Positions 43,378 to 54,892 of a stretch of DNA of 64,000 nucleotides are shown here, piece by piece. The position numbers were made by a program, and so were the translations under genes. The DNA comes from Nectonema munidae (taxonomy: Eukaryota > Nematomorpha > Nectonematoida > Nectonematidae), in assembly GCA_030549495.1 (NCBI GenBank), contig JAUIRK010000855.1:2161001-2225000 (forward strand), in the 5' to 3' direction. The notes under the pieces are model-generated. The model was not told where the DNA came from, searched no databases, and saw nothing but the letters and a program-made list of their open reading frames with translations. Position 1 is the first letter of the stretch, and each line of letters begins with the position of its first letter.

Positions 43378-43860
43378 TCAAAAGACTCTAGTCCTGATAT
43401 GCGAGATAACTTGGTCCAAAATATATAAACTCAAAACAGCAATTCGTCTCGGAATAATATTACTTGATAGCGGCAATAATTCAAGCTTCGTTCTTGCTTC
43501 ATTTCCGAGAATAGTTGTCGGCATTTCTAATGCACATGCTTTCATAAGCTCTTCTGTCATAGTATGAGGCTTCTTAGACTTTACTTCTTTAAACGGCACT
43601 TGGTATGAAGCTATCAGCAGTGGTTTGTCCGTAGATACAAAACCAAATTTTGGAAAGCTTCTTCCAGAATCAAGAAGGACTCTTTTAGCTCGCAAAGATT
43701 TCTTATCTTTTCTCGCAGCTTCAATGCCTTCAAATTTGCGTTGGAGAGAACATTTTCACCTAGCACGCACTAAGGATAAATCCTTAGCTTTGCCGTTGCG
43801 AGTGAAACCAAAGCAAACGTTGTCATCATTCCATTTCCTTTTCTCTGATCTGATGAAGGA
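43378..43860 (-). pseudogene. hAT transposase N-terminal fragment (SCAND3/ZBED5-like)
   Basis: Reads on the minus strand as KRKWNDDNVCFGFT (the residues before the BED finger in this group), a stop near 43755, then ASYQVPFKEVKSKKPHTMTE and LMKACALEMPTTILGNEART, matching 'SYxVAxxIAKxKKPHTxxExLxxPCA', then LPLSSNIIPRRIAVLSLYIL ('IPLSNxTVxRRIxDMSxDI'). This is a different, more diverged member than the elements at 35431-40262. No catalytic part remains and no terminal repeats are visible. Confidence 0.75.
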
Positions 43861-44802
43861 CTTTTAAATCTTTAAAAATGATATTACGACTTAAAAAAAT
43901 GTCCTAAAAAAATGTACTCTAAAATCACTTTCACCAACACCAATAAACTTTCGTATACCACATGCCTTCAATATAAAGCGAACGAATCTTTTGTAGTAAA
44001 ATGCAATCATTCCATTTTTTCAAATTTATTTGTAGGCTTTGCGTAACGTGAAGAAAACATCTTGCAAAGATTCCTTCATTATTACTATAATTACTTCCTT
44101 ACCTTAGCCAAAATATCTTCTCCTTTAAAAACTGTTTCACAAACATTTTCACTCTGACAAAGTTTGCATAATAACACAATTGAGCACTAAGCAATCTTGT
44201 CGAATGTATAACACGTGAGTCTAGAAGACTTTCTAGATCCTTCTTCTTCCTTTAGTGCCATGAAATGCGTTTTTGCTTTCAAACCGCGTTTATACAAAAA
44301 ACGGACGACACGACAGATGAATTATCACTTTATGTAGTTTCCTACCTAAAATGTCTTGTTTGGAGGGGGGGGGGCATCATTTAAAAGTAAAAGTAAGTTT
44401 TCTCATTTTATTTCCAGCTTTTCATTATGTTACCGAAGGGATGAGTCAAAAATTTTAACTTATCTGTTCTACTTTTAAATAATAAATATCAAAATGAAAT
44501 ATAATCAATTTTTAGTTGGTTCTAGGAAGTCTGCAATAAAAGGAAAAAGTTTATTTATTTCCAAAAACTCAGCAGAAGCACACAAGAAGTTTGTTGACGT
44601 AATAAATTAAATTTATTTTATCCAGTCTTTATAAAAGAGCTACTAAAAAAGGAAATTTGAAAAAAAAATGGCATTCTACGCCTTTTGACTTCATTGACTT
44701 TTAACACTGTCCTATAGTTATGATGGTAGTCTGAAATAAAATAGACGAAAATATAAATAATGTTAACTATGAAAGAAAAGAATTTAATCCATGCAATTAG
44801 AC
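43861..44802. other. AT-rich spacer
   Basis: No gene. A G run (GGGGGGGGGG) lies near 44365-44374. Confidence 0.5.
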
Positions 44803-45324
44803 CAGTGTTTCCCAAACTGTGTGTCGCGACACCGTAGTCTGGCGCAAAAACTTTCCCAGTGTGTCGCGAGATTTTTTAGAAATAATAAAAAGATGCAGTT
44901 ATCCCTCGATTAGCACGACTTCAACGATTAAAGCGGTTCAATTATTATTAAATTTTGAAAACTTTCTGTTTTCTTTCAGCATTAATCGAAATCAGATCCC
45001 AAAAGCGAGAAAGACTTCTCGGAATTGATGATGAGATGCGAGTTTGCTTGTCGTCTTTGGACCGAGCATGGAATTTAATTTGTTCTCGAAAGCAAGCTCT
45101 TTTGTCACACTGAATAAAATGTTATTGTTGTTGTTGTTGTTGTCGTGTTCGCGCAGTTTCCTTCTGTTGCTGCTATAATCTTAATGTTTAATGGATCACA
45201 AGGATAGTGTTAATTATAATACTTCATTTAATACTTTTTTTGAAATATTTCCTTTGTGGTGTGTCACGGAATTTTTCTCTATGTAAAGAGTGTGTCACGG
45301 CTCAAGGAAGTTTGGGAAACACTG
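44803..45324. mobile_element. Buster-type hAT MITE
   Basis: Ends are CAGTGTTTCCCAAACT on both sides (inverted), with internal GTGTCGCGA and GTGTCACGG motifs repeated near each end. The flanks AATTAGAC and AAATAGAG match at six of eight positions and share the central TA of the nnnTAnnn pattern, so it is an old insertion. It is 522 bp with no transposase. A (GTT)n run lies near 45125-45142. Confidence 0.82.
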
Positions 45325-47233
45325 AAATAGAGAATAGAAAGTTGAATCGCGAACACATTCCTTCCACCTAACCCCAATATGATTAGAAGACAAAGTTTGC
45401 ACAATCTTTTATTTTCTGTAAGTAAATTCAAGCAAGTGCCATATGAGAGAAATGGATAAACAATTTCGTGTCATTAAGACGGACGCTTCTTGTCTTGCAC
45501 CATCGCGTTCGACCACTCCTGATTTAATTTCGCAATTAAGGAGTCACTAAATGAAAACTGAGAAGCTGGAATATTTTGAGGAATAGAAGAAAACTCATCT
45601 GAAAAAGACTGGAATGAAAAAATGCTTATTTATTTATTTGCCATATATTTCGATTTGTGCTATCTTAGTAAAAATTCATTCTCGAAAAAAAAGATACATA
45701 TTTACTTAAATCTTTTTTTGCATAAAAATGAAAGATTACTGACTATTTTTAATTATAAAATTTTAATTAATTTACCTTCTTAGTATTCTGCATTTTGTAC
45801 AGAGACAATGTGCACCACAATGTAATTCAAACTTTTTTTGTTTATTACTTTGCAGGTGTAAACAGATCAGAGACGTTCAGAAAGTGTGGCTTCGAGGAAA
45901 CTGATTTGCGCGGAACTAACCAATCAGATTCCTCCTCCTCCCAAGCTCTCCGTGGATAAGTAAAGACCTCTGGTCATTACTTGATTTTTAAGCAAAAAGA
46001 TGTGGAATAAGTCTCGCTTTGAAAGGCGCATTTATTTTCAAATCTTATAAAATCTCATATCAAACAGCTCAAAATGATTTAATCGCTTTTAACAGTAAAA
46101 ATAATCGAAATTTCTCCATTTGATGTAAAACTTGGGAAACTCTATTGCTACTGTTCTGATGAAGACCTCTCTTTATCAAAATGAATATTTTCAAAATGTT
46201 TGAAGTTTTAGACCCTTCCCATTTATTGCATGTCATTCAAAAGTCTTTGGAAAAATTTTTTATACTCAAATGGCCGAGCTATTTCATCCAAAATTCGTCC
46301 TCTACAAGTTGAATTCACTTTTAGCTATTCACTATTTGATTTATATTTTATTGATAGCCTTAAAAGCAAAATCGAACAATGTTTTTTTTATCAACTTGAC
46401 TTTTTTGAAAAAAATGAAAAAAAAACTGAGTGAAAGAACTGAGCTCTTGTCCAAAAATCCAATAAAGGCAATTAATAATGTTTACCAATGTGAAAGTCTA
46501 ACCAAACATCTGAAATTTGTAAAAAGTTAACTCCAGTTATTGTTTTGAATTTTGCAAAATAAATTATTATTATTATTATTATTAAAAAAACGTTTGTAAT
46601 TTTTTTACTTTTATTAAAAAAAATTTTTTTTACTTTTTTTTTATTTTTTTTGCAATTAGCCTTTATGAAGTGTGGAATTATCTATCAAGTTTGGCATTCC
46701 AAATAAAAATGTGAAATTGTCAATGTTTTTGATTTGAATAATTATATAGATTTTCTAATGAAATATTTCGTCTTGATTTATTATACTAAACAAACATTCA
46801 AATTTATGCACTCTCGAACATATATATTTCAATGCAGTTTGAACCTATTTTATTGATGAAGATCTCAACTTGAATGAAAGATTCAGGATGTGTTGAGAAA
46901 AAAGGTTAGTAATTCTAAAAAACTTCAATGATAAAAAAACAACGATACCTATTTTAATAATCTAATAAAAAGTTGGGTAATGTTAGGACAAATCAAATTT
47001 GAAAATGAAAATAATTAAATTTAACAGTTAAGAAACATACTCAATCAAGGATATCTCAAAAAAATAGCACGCAATATATATATATATATATATATCTCAA
47101 TCTTCATGAGTGCATACTTTCTTTGTTATTAATTTACAACCTCTGATATTGAAGAAGATAACGAATCCTCCTTTTGATGTTTTATATATTTATATGTTCT
47201 GTGCTCTGTCTCATTTTATATGTTATACTTGTG
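45325..47233. other. AT-rich spacer with simple repeats
   Basis: No recognised gene. Overlapping plus-strand frames at 46230-46530 have low-complexity composition and no family resemblance. An ATT run lies near 46563-46584 and a TA run near 47073-47094. Confidence 0.5.
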
Positions 47234-47767
47234 GTGGGACTAAACACACCAAAACACCCTAAAACATCCCAAAACATCGCAAATAATTTTAAAGCATTAT
47301 AAAAAAAGATGGGTAGACTAAAAACTCCAAAAAAATTCGAAAGTTTTTTGGAGTTTTTAGGATTATTTTTTGTAGGGCTTTAGAAATATTTGTCGTTTTT
47401 TGCAATTTTTTGAGGTGATTTGGGATTTTTGCGGTGCTTTGTAAAGTTTTGGGATGCTTGGGGTGTTTTGAGGAATTTTTAATTTTTTTTGGTAGTGCCT
47501 TAGAATTATTTGCCATGTTTGGGGATGTTTGGAGGTGCTTTCCGTTTTTTCTGTGTTTTTTGGGATTTTTAGTCTAATCCTTTTTTGTAGTGCTTTAGAA
47601 CTATTTGGCGATGTTTTGGGATGTTTTGGCGTATTTTGGTTGTTTTGGGATGTTTTGGGGTGCTTCCTGTTATTTATGGGTGTTTTGGGGTTTTAACCCT
47701 TTTTTTTGTAGTGCTTTAGAATTATTTGTCGTGTTTTGGGGGTGTTTTGGGGTGTTTAGTCTGACCC
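47234..47767. mobile_element. Repeat-rich inverted-repeat element, possibly Mutator-like MITE
   Basis: The left end (GTGGGACTAAACACACCAA) and right end are long inverted repeats that continue for about 75 bp (CCAAAACACC.., AAATAATT.TAAAGCA.TA). The interior repeats the motif GTAGTGCTTTAGAATTATTT and TTTTGGGATGTTTTGG about four times. A 10-bp duplication, TATACTTGTG, lies at 47224-47233 and 47768-47777; 9-11 bp would fit Mutator-like elements. No transposase. Confidence 0.72.
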
Positions 47768-47777
47768 TATACTTGTG

Positions 47778-48340
47778 ATGTAAATAATGCATCTTTGATA
47801 TCTCATTCTTTTATGGCAACACTTGGAAATCTGTCAGCTTAATGCATAAACCAATTATCCCTTTTGTTCTCTTTCCCTCGTGGTTACTGATAGAGAAAAC
47901 TTTTAGATTTATGATGAAGTGCAACTTAACTTTCGTTCTCTCTCACATTTCCATTTTATTTTGATTAAAGTTCTTTTTCTTTTTAGAAAAAATCTGTAGG
48001 AAATAGCATAATTAGTAGGCGTAGGTAATAAGGTTAGTAAGATGTCCTTGAGTTAGTTAGTTAATTAATTAATTGGTTAGTTTAAGAATTTATACCTTAT
48101 CAATTATTGGGAGGCTTTGGAATGAATTTTTCCTTTATTATTTAATATAGGCGTAGGCGATAAGTTCACGTGTATCTTCACCAATCCAAACATATGTGAA
48201 GGAACAAGGTCAAATTATATCTGTTAATTTTGGGAAATAAAGTTTTTTTTATCTTTTCAAAAAATCGATAATATAGCGTATTTATGCTACATAAATTTAT
48301 TTTATTTGGATCACATCAAAGCAAAAAATGATAAAAGTTG
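47778..48340. other. AT-rich spacer
   Basis: No gene. A TTAG/TTAA tetranucleotide-like run lies near 48053-48079. Confidence 0.5.
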
Positions 48341-51300
48341 CAATTATTTCAACGTAGACGAATCAGTGTTCATGTAGGATTAGTCATCATTGCAAAACCT
48401 TTGACAGATATAGTAACCATATGCTGTTTTATATGCCATATAACACAGGATAGTGCAGAGAAAGTTCTATAAAAAAAGAAGTTCATACATAATAGATATA
48501 AAGCCTTACTTCCATGGGGTCGAATCCCATTCGCGCGATTTGTTGAACCCCGAACAAGGTCCTTTCCAAAAATGATAATTTATATTTATACATGAGCTAT
48601 ATCTTTTAATGTCTATTTTTTGGCTATACCGTGTTTTTGAGATTTAAGATTTTAGTTCAACACTCAACCCCAACACTACCTCTAATACTAACACTAATGC
48701 TACTTCTACACAATCCTACATTAAGTCCTACTTAGAAATTGGTTGAGCACCTGTCAATCAACTATTATGCAAATTGAGGAATAAATTGGAATAGGCAAAT
48801 TTAGCGGAAGAGTGATTTTTGAGGATTTTCATGTTTGAAAAGAAATTTAATGCACGGGCAAGCTATTTTATGATCATGAAGCTTATTTCTTATTCTCGAT
48901 TTGAGAAGTCTCATGGATGAAAAAACTCTTTCTGAAACAGAAGAAATCCTCCTCCTTCATTCAATTCCAATTACTCTAGCTTTTGTTCCGTTTATATATT
49001 TTTAAAAAAAATTTTTAGTTCTTGGTATCGCATTGAATGGAAAAGAATAATCGAGCTGATGAATATTTTTATACTTATTTTTTTAGTGTTGCATAATTTT
49101 GAAACACTTGATCACTAAATTGTTCCATTTTAAAAAACAGAAAAAAGTACAAAGCCTATCAGTACATTTACCTCTTTGAATTAGTAGCTGTGAGAAATTC
49201 TTTCTCTCTGTGATAAATTCTTGTTTAAGTTAAGTGTAAAATCTTTATCCATTGAAGAATAATTTTTTCCTAATGATAAATTTCCCCGATTCTTCTTTGA
49301 TTTAATTAGGTAAAAAATGAATGTAAAAAGTTTTCTTTTTCTGTTCATGACATTTCTTACCACTATCACTTAACTTTGATTTTCTGTCAGCAGATATCAA
49401 ATGTTTAGTTGAGAAGTCTAAACAAATGTGCAAATCTTATAATACAGAGTGCACTGATCCTTTAAGGACCAGAGAAGAACGCTGACAAATTGGCATTTCG
49501 AATGGAATCCGATAGAGATTAATCAAAGTGATATGCTTTGCATGAACTAAAATGCGTCTTTGTTTAAAGTTCCATTGAAAAAGAATTTAGGAGATGCGCT
49601 TCAAGATTCACGACTTCAAAGCCCCTAGTGATTTCAAAGTGAGCAGAAATAAAGATTTAGGTATTTATTATTATTTTTAACAATTTGTTAAAATGAGGAT
49701 AATAATTTAAGTATACAATTTTTACAAAGTTAAGAGATTACAAGTGATGAACAATTGAATAAAAAAAATTTAGCCAATAAAGATCTCTTCAAAGTACTGC
49801 AAATCTTAATAAGAATTACTAGCTATACCCGGTAACTCAGGTTGTTCGTATACATTAAATATAAAATATGGAAATGGTTGAAAATGAATTGATTTTAGCC
49901 AATCAGATACGAGATTTAACGCAGTTCATTTAAATAGTCACAATTTATCCAGACAAATATTCATAAATATTTAATTCGATTATAGCGTAATTTCATTGGT
50001 TAAAAATACAAAATTATTGAAAAGCTTATCCAACCTGAACAAAAGAGTTTTTGCACTCTGGTCTTCGGTGATAAAAATATCACAACTACTTAAGTATAGT
50101 ATATAGATGTAGTTATTTAACTTTTGTTTGGTCCAACGATGAAAAACCCCAGCAATATTGGCTTTTCGGTTAAAAATGGCCAAAATTGCCTCTGTCCGAA
50201 ATTTTGGAAAAGAAATGCTTGAAAACTAATTTTAACACAGGCCCTAATATTAATTGTAAACTAAAAGTCTAACACTATCCCTAAAATTAAACCAATTCCA
50301 GGGTGATTTGCGTTCTACCAAATAGTATTAGATCATTTTTGGTAGATTTTCTTGGAAGTAAGTTTGTTGGTTTCATGCTCTTTCCATTAACTAAATAAAA
50401 ATGTTTTAGCATGTGATAAATTTCTTTCCTTGTTAAACAAGAAAATGTTAATATTTTTTATGTTTCTCCAAAAAGTATAATTTTTGATTCCAATGCTCCG
50501 TGTTCTAGAACACACTTAAAATGTTCAAATCCCAAAATATGGAATTCCAAGTCCCCACAAATTTCCATGTGAATTTTTAAAAAATACAGTGTTTTTCAAA
50601 TTTATTCTACTCACTAAACGTTTGAAGGATTTCCTAATACCTTTAATAAGAAAAGAAAATGATGTCCAAATTTTTGAATAAATTTCATATATTTAGTATT
50701 CGTAAAATGAATTTTTACCGTTCCAAAATGTTTTAAATATTCTGAAGCAACTTTGATATAGTTGTTGTTAATTTTGGATAATTATTTCGTAAAAAAATAT
50801 ATCTCTTTTAAAAAATTCAAATACAAAAATTGCGTTTAAAATTTTGTAATTTTGAAAGAAAATTATTTAAATTTTGCCAATTGTGTTCAATCAAAGATTA
50901 AAATAGCAGCAAAAAAACTCAAAAAATATTTAATTTAAATTTTATTCAACTAACTTAAACTTTGTTTTAATTGTTTGACTCTCTTGATTTCTCACTCCTA
51001 TGAACACTTTTGAGTTTTCACTAAATCTGAAGGGCTCGCAAGCAATCCATTTTACAAATTGTGTTTCTCTCATTAAAAATAAACCCATATGTGCCTGTGG
51101 ATTTTCAAAGTTTTTTGAGTTAGTGACAATAGTTATTCAAAATGCTAAAAAATATCTTTTCCATGAAACTTGGTCAATTTTCCAAACAAATCAAAACATC
51201 ATTTTTATTTCTTGAAAGTTTAACAAAAGGAAAAAAAAGTTCGAATGCTGAATAACTGCGTTATTAAATCAGATAAAGAATTATGCAAATTTATAAAAAA

Positions 51301-51900
51301 AATTGAAACCTTAATAACATTTTATTTTTTGATTTAATGAATCCTCTTTCTTCTACTATACTTAATTGACTTCTGTCTGAAGTTTTCTGAAGGATTATTA
51401 AAATCAAATATATGTAATATAGTACTTGAAGCTGCAGAACCGATTTCACCTAAGAGAACCAACATGCACAATGCCACAAAAAGATACTTCATTTGATTGT
51501 AAAAGATGAAGAACTTGGCTTATAAATGGAATATATGCAAAAATATACTTACATATATATATGTACTTTTTTATGTTTCGTTATAAGTTAGAGGTATACT
51601 TTTCTTTTATGATTTATTTCAAGAATGAAGGTAATCGTGCAAAAGTGAAGGATTTCCTTGTAATTATCTTGGAAATTTGAGTTGCCTTAAAAACGATCAC
51701 GAAAACTCATAATGCATACGCTTCAACATAGTGAAACGAAGAAGGGAAGTCACGTAAAATTTAAGTTTGATGGTGATCTAAGCTAGCAAAGATTTTTACA
51801 TAAATGAGAACCTTCAGTGTTCGAAGTGTAAAGAAGATGCAATTTTTTCGGGTGAACAGAACTTTGCATAGTCCCCTTGAAGTCTATATGTCGCTATTAT
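48340..51900. repeat. Long dispersed repeat copy B
   Basis: Partner of 20990-21720 plus 24806-28410, in the same order and orientation, without the hAT-like insertion that splits copy A. Near 48518 there is a B-box-like GGGGTCGAATCCC. The repeat carries no open gene. Matches are short blocks in diverged sequence, best between about 51020-51180 and 27500-27650, and between 51430-51660 and 27925-28160. Confidence 0.65.
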
Positions 51901-51949
51901 GTTACCAACCTTAACTTTTTCTATTGAAATATTTGGCAACTTTTTGACA

Positions 51950-52590
51950 AATTCGTTTTAGACAAATTTGCATTAGACCAAACTTGATTGAACCAATCGC
52001 CCATTAGGGTAAATTCATTTTAAATCTATCCATATTAGATCAAAGAGTATAACACCAATTGTCATTGGATCAATTACTCCCATGGACAAATTTGTTTTAG
52101 ACCATTTTGCATTAGAATAAATGATATTAGACCAATCGTACCTCTGGAGAAATTCGTTTTAGACCAATTCGTGTTAGACCAAATGGTATTAGACCAATCG
52201 TCATTGAAGCAATAGCACCTTGGCGCAAATTCTTTTTAGACAAATTCGCATTAGACAAAACGCTATAAGACCAAACGTCATTGAACCAATCGCGCATTAG
52301 GGCAAATTCATTTTAAATCTATCCATATTAGATCAAAGAGTATAACACCAATTGTCATTGGATCAATTACTCCTATGGACAAATTTGTTTTAGACCATTT
52401 TGCATTAGAATAAATGATATTAGACCAATCGTACCTCTGGAGAAATTCGTTTTAGACCAATTCGTGTTAGACCAATGGTATTAGACCAATCGTCATATTG
52501 AAGCAATAGCACCTTGGGGCAAATTCGTTTTAGACAAATTCGCATTAGACCAAATGATATTAGACCAATACCTCATTATATATGCGTTTG
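51950..52590. repeat. Minisatellite with 293-bp higher-order repeat
   Basis: Short monomers of about 70-75 bp are built from TTTTAGACCAATTCG, CATTAGACCAAATGATATTA and GACCAATCGTCATTG. Four consecutive variants form a larger unit, and this unit recurs: CATTAGGG(T/C)AAATTCATTT occurs at 52002 and 52295, a period of 293 bp. The two large units agree far better with each other than the monomers do. Confidence 0.9.
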
Positions 52591-52699
52591 CCCATTTTCG
52601 TTCACACACTTTTCCATTTTGTAGACATGCATATACATACATACAAATTACAAAGATGCTTTTTGCACTGCCGTGATGATGAAAGATATCGATGATGAA

Positions 52700-53040
52700 G
52701 TGTCACGTAATCGAATACTAGAGTTTCTACTCAAACGAGAGAAGAATGAAAGATTTTGTGACTTAGAGGTCATTGAATGCAAATGATGATTAATTAATTT
52801 AGAAGACTGTCTGAAGGAGATCCTTTACTTTTACTCGATTTTATGTATCCGTGAACATAATTAAAAAGCAAACGATTTAAATTAAAAAAAGAAATAAAAT
52901 ATGTAAATCTTTGTATAAATATGTTCTTACACATATTCTACTTTTTAAACGAAATCTTTTATCTATTCCCATCAAATGAAGAATCTTTTGGTAGCTTTCT
53001 GTGTGTTGGCAATTTTAAGTAAACTGCATTTTGCACTTCC
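52700..53040. repeat. Inverted partial copy of the long dispersed repeat
   Basis: The reverse complement matches part of copies A and B: AAAGATTCTTCATTTGAT (reverse of 52971-52990) and CATTTGCATTCAATGACCTC (reverse of about 52768-52787), the latter also at 28180-28196 in copy A. With 51430-51680 it forms a diverged inverted pair around the minisatellite. Confidence 0.6.
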
Positions 53041-54427
53041 AAGTACTCCTACTTATAATTGATTTTTTTTAAAAACAAACTAAATTTACCAATCTTCTAG
53101 AAAAACTAGAAATTGATTACCATTACTTAATAGATTCCGGGACCTAAGATATCCTTGTTTCCACATTCGCGAGCTCATTTAACCGGCAAATCTTTCAGCA
53201 AGCCTGGAATATAAAAAAATGCCTAATTTCAAGAGATAGAAGCGACATAGGTATACCAAGTTGTTTATAAAAAGAACACATTGTTAAAAATTTTTTATAT
53301 CTATATAAATTTTTATAGTTTTTACTCTAAATTAAAATAAGGAATAGAAATTTAAATTTTTTGAAAGAATTTAAAAAGATGAGTAAGAAATCATTTTGAT
53401 TTTTTGAGTAAAATTCGGACATTTCCTGACCGATTCTGAAAAATTTAAGAATTAATATTGAAACATATGGCTACTTTACTTCAATATAAAACATTTTACA
53501 AATTCTAACTTCCAACTTCTAACAGCAAAATGGCAAAATTTCACTACCAGCTATGTGTCAATAATTTCAATTTCATTTCATGACACCAACACCATCAAAT
53601 TCGCAGTCAAAAATATATAGGACAAAACTTTCAAAACTCCTGTAAAATTTGGGGTTAACGCATTTAGGACCAAGACACGCAAACGACCAGTAATTGCATT
53701 GGAAGTAAGGGAACATTGCTCTTAAATGGGTTAGGTCCAAAAATGGGCTATTTTTATATTGGACAAGTGGATTCCCGCATTTTTTCTCTCTGCTCGAAAC
53801 TTTGTTTTCACATTTGTGGAAAGTTGTACTTCGAGATGTTGAAAATTTAACTGCTATGCTCTCATGCAATGAGCAATGGAATCAGAAGTTAATGAATTCT
53901 TTTTTAAAATATTAGGTTAGTAAGTAAGTTTATTGATAAAATATTAATTAATTGTTCATCATAATTCTTGAACACTCTTTCAGCAGGATGAAAATGAAGA
54001 ATTTTTGATTAAAAATTTTTTTTCCCAGTTTCGAGAGAGGTATTGGAGACAAAGATGAATTGAGTGTGTTCAAAGGTGGTAGAAAACTTGATGGAGTCAG
54101 AAAGCCATCATTAAGCTGTGGGATAGCTTCTCCATCATTTATATACAATCAAAAGAATAAGCAGATAAACACACATGATATACATATATATATATTTATT
54201 AATTTTAAATCTTACGGTTTTTCTTTTTTAACATTAAGAAGCAAATTTTTTGAATGCTGGCATAAATTTATTTAGTTGATGGAAAAAACGCAGAAGAAAG
54301 AAAGGAAGTTTCAGAAAAATCAAGAAAAAGTGTACGCTTTTATGTCTATCTTTCTTTATAAACGGAGAATATGTAGGGAGTCTCAGATGGGATAGTTCTG
54401 AGTAAATGTCCCCCCGCACAACCATCC
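53041..54427. other. AT-rich spacer
   Basis: No recognised gene. An 80-bp segment (53655-53734) starting TTAACGCATTTAGG and ending CTTAAATGGGTTAGG is a weak inverted repeat. The minus frame at 53573-53869 overlaps it and is not recognised. Confidence 0.45.
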
Positions 54428-54892
54428 CTTCTTCTTCTTCTTCTTCTTCTTCTTCTTCTTCTTCTTCTTCTTCTTCTTCTTCTTCTTCTTCTTCTTCTTC
54501 TTCTTCTTCTTCTTCTTCTTCTTCTTCTTCTTCTTCTTCTTCTTCTTCTTCTTCTTCTTCTTCTTCTTCTTCTTCTTCTTCTTCTTCTTCTTCTTCTTCT
54601 TCTTCTTCTTCTTCTTCTTCTTCTTCTTCTTCTTCTTCTTCTTCTTCTTCTTCTTCTTCTTCTTCTTCTTCTTCTTCTTCTTCTTCTTCTTCTTCTTCTT
54701 CTTCTTCTTCTTCTTCTTCTTCTTCTTCTTCTTCTTCTTCTTCTTCTTCTTCTTCTTCTTCTTCTTCTTCTTCTTCTTCTTCTTCTTCTTCTTCTTCTTC
54801 TTCTTCTTCTTCTTCTTCTTCTTCTTCTTCTTCTTCTTCTTCTTCTTCTTCTTCTTCTTCTTCTTCTTCTTCTTCTTCTTCTTCTTCTTCTT
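54428..54892. repeat. Uninterrupted (CTT/GAA)155 trinucleotide repeat
   Basis: 465 bases, exactly 155 CTT units, with no interruption. Homopurine-homopyrimidine mirror repeats of this type form triplex DNA. The open frame through it (poly-serine) is a by-product of the repeat. The flanking sequence ..CACAACCATCC and GGCCTATTACC shows no exon signature. Confidence 0.97.

Noticed and set aside
51950-52590. CRISPR-like array of repeats and spacers
   Set aside because: Repeats are variable, joined head to tail without unique spacers, in eukaryotic DNA; it is a minisatellite.
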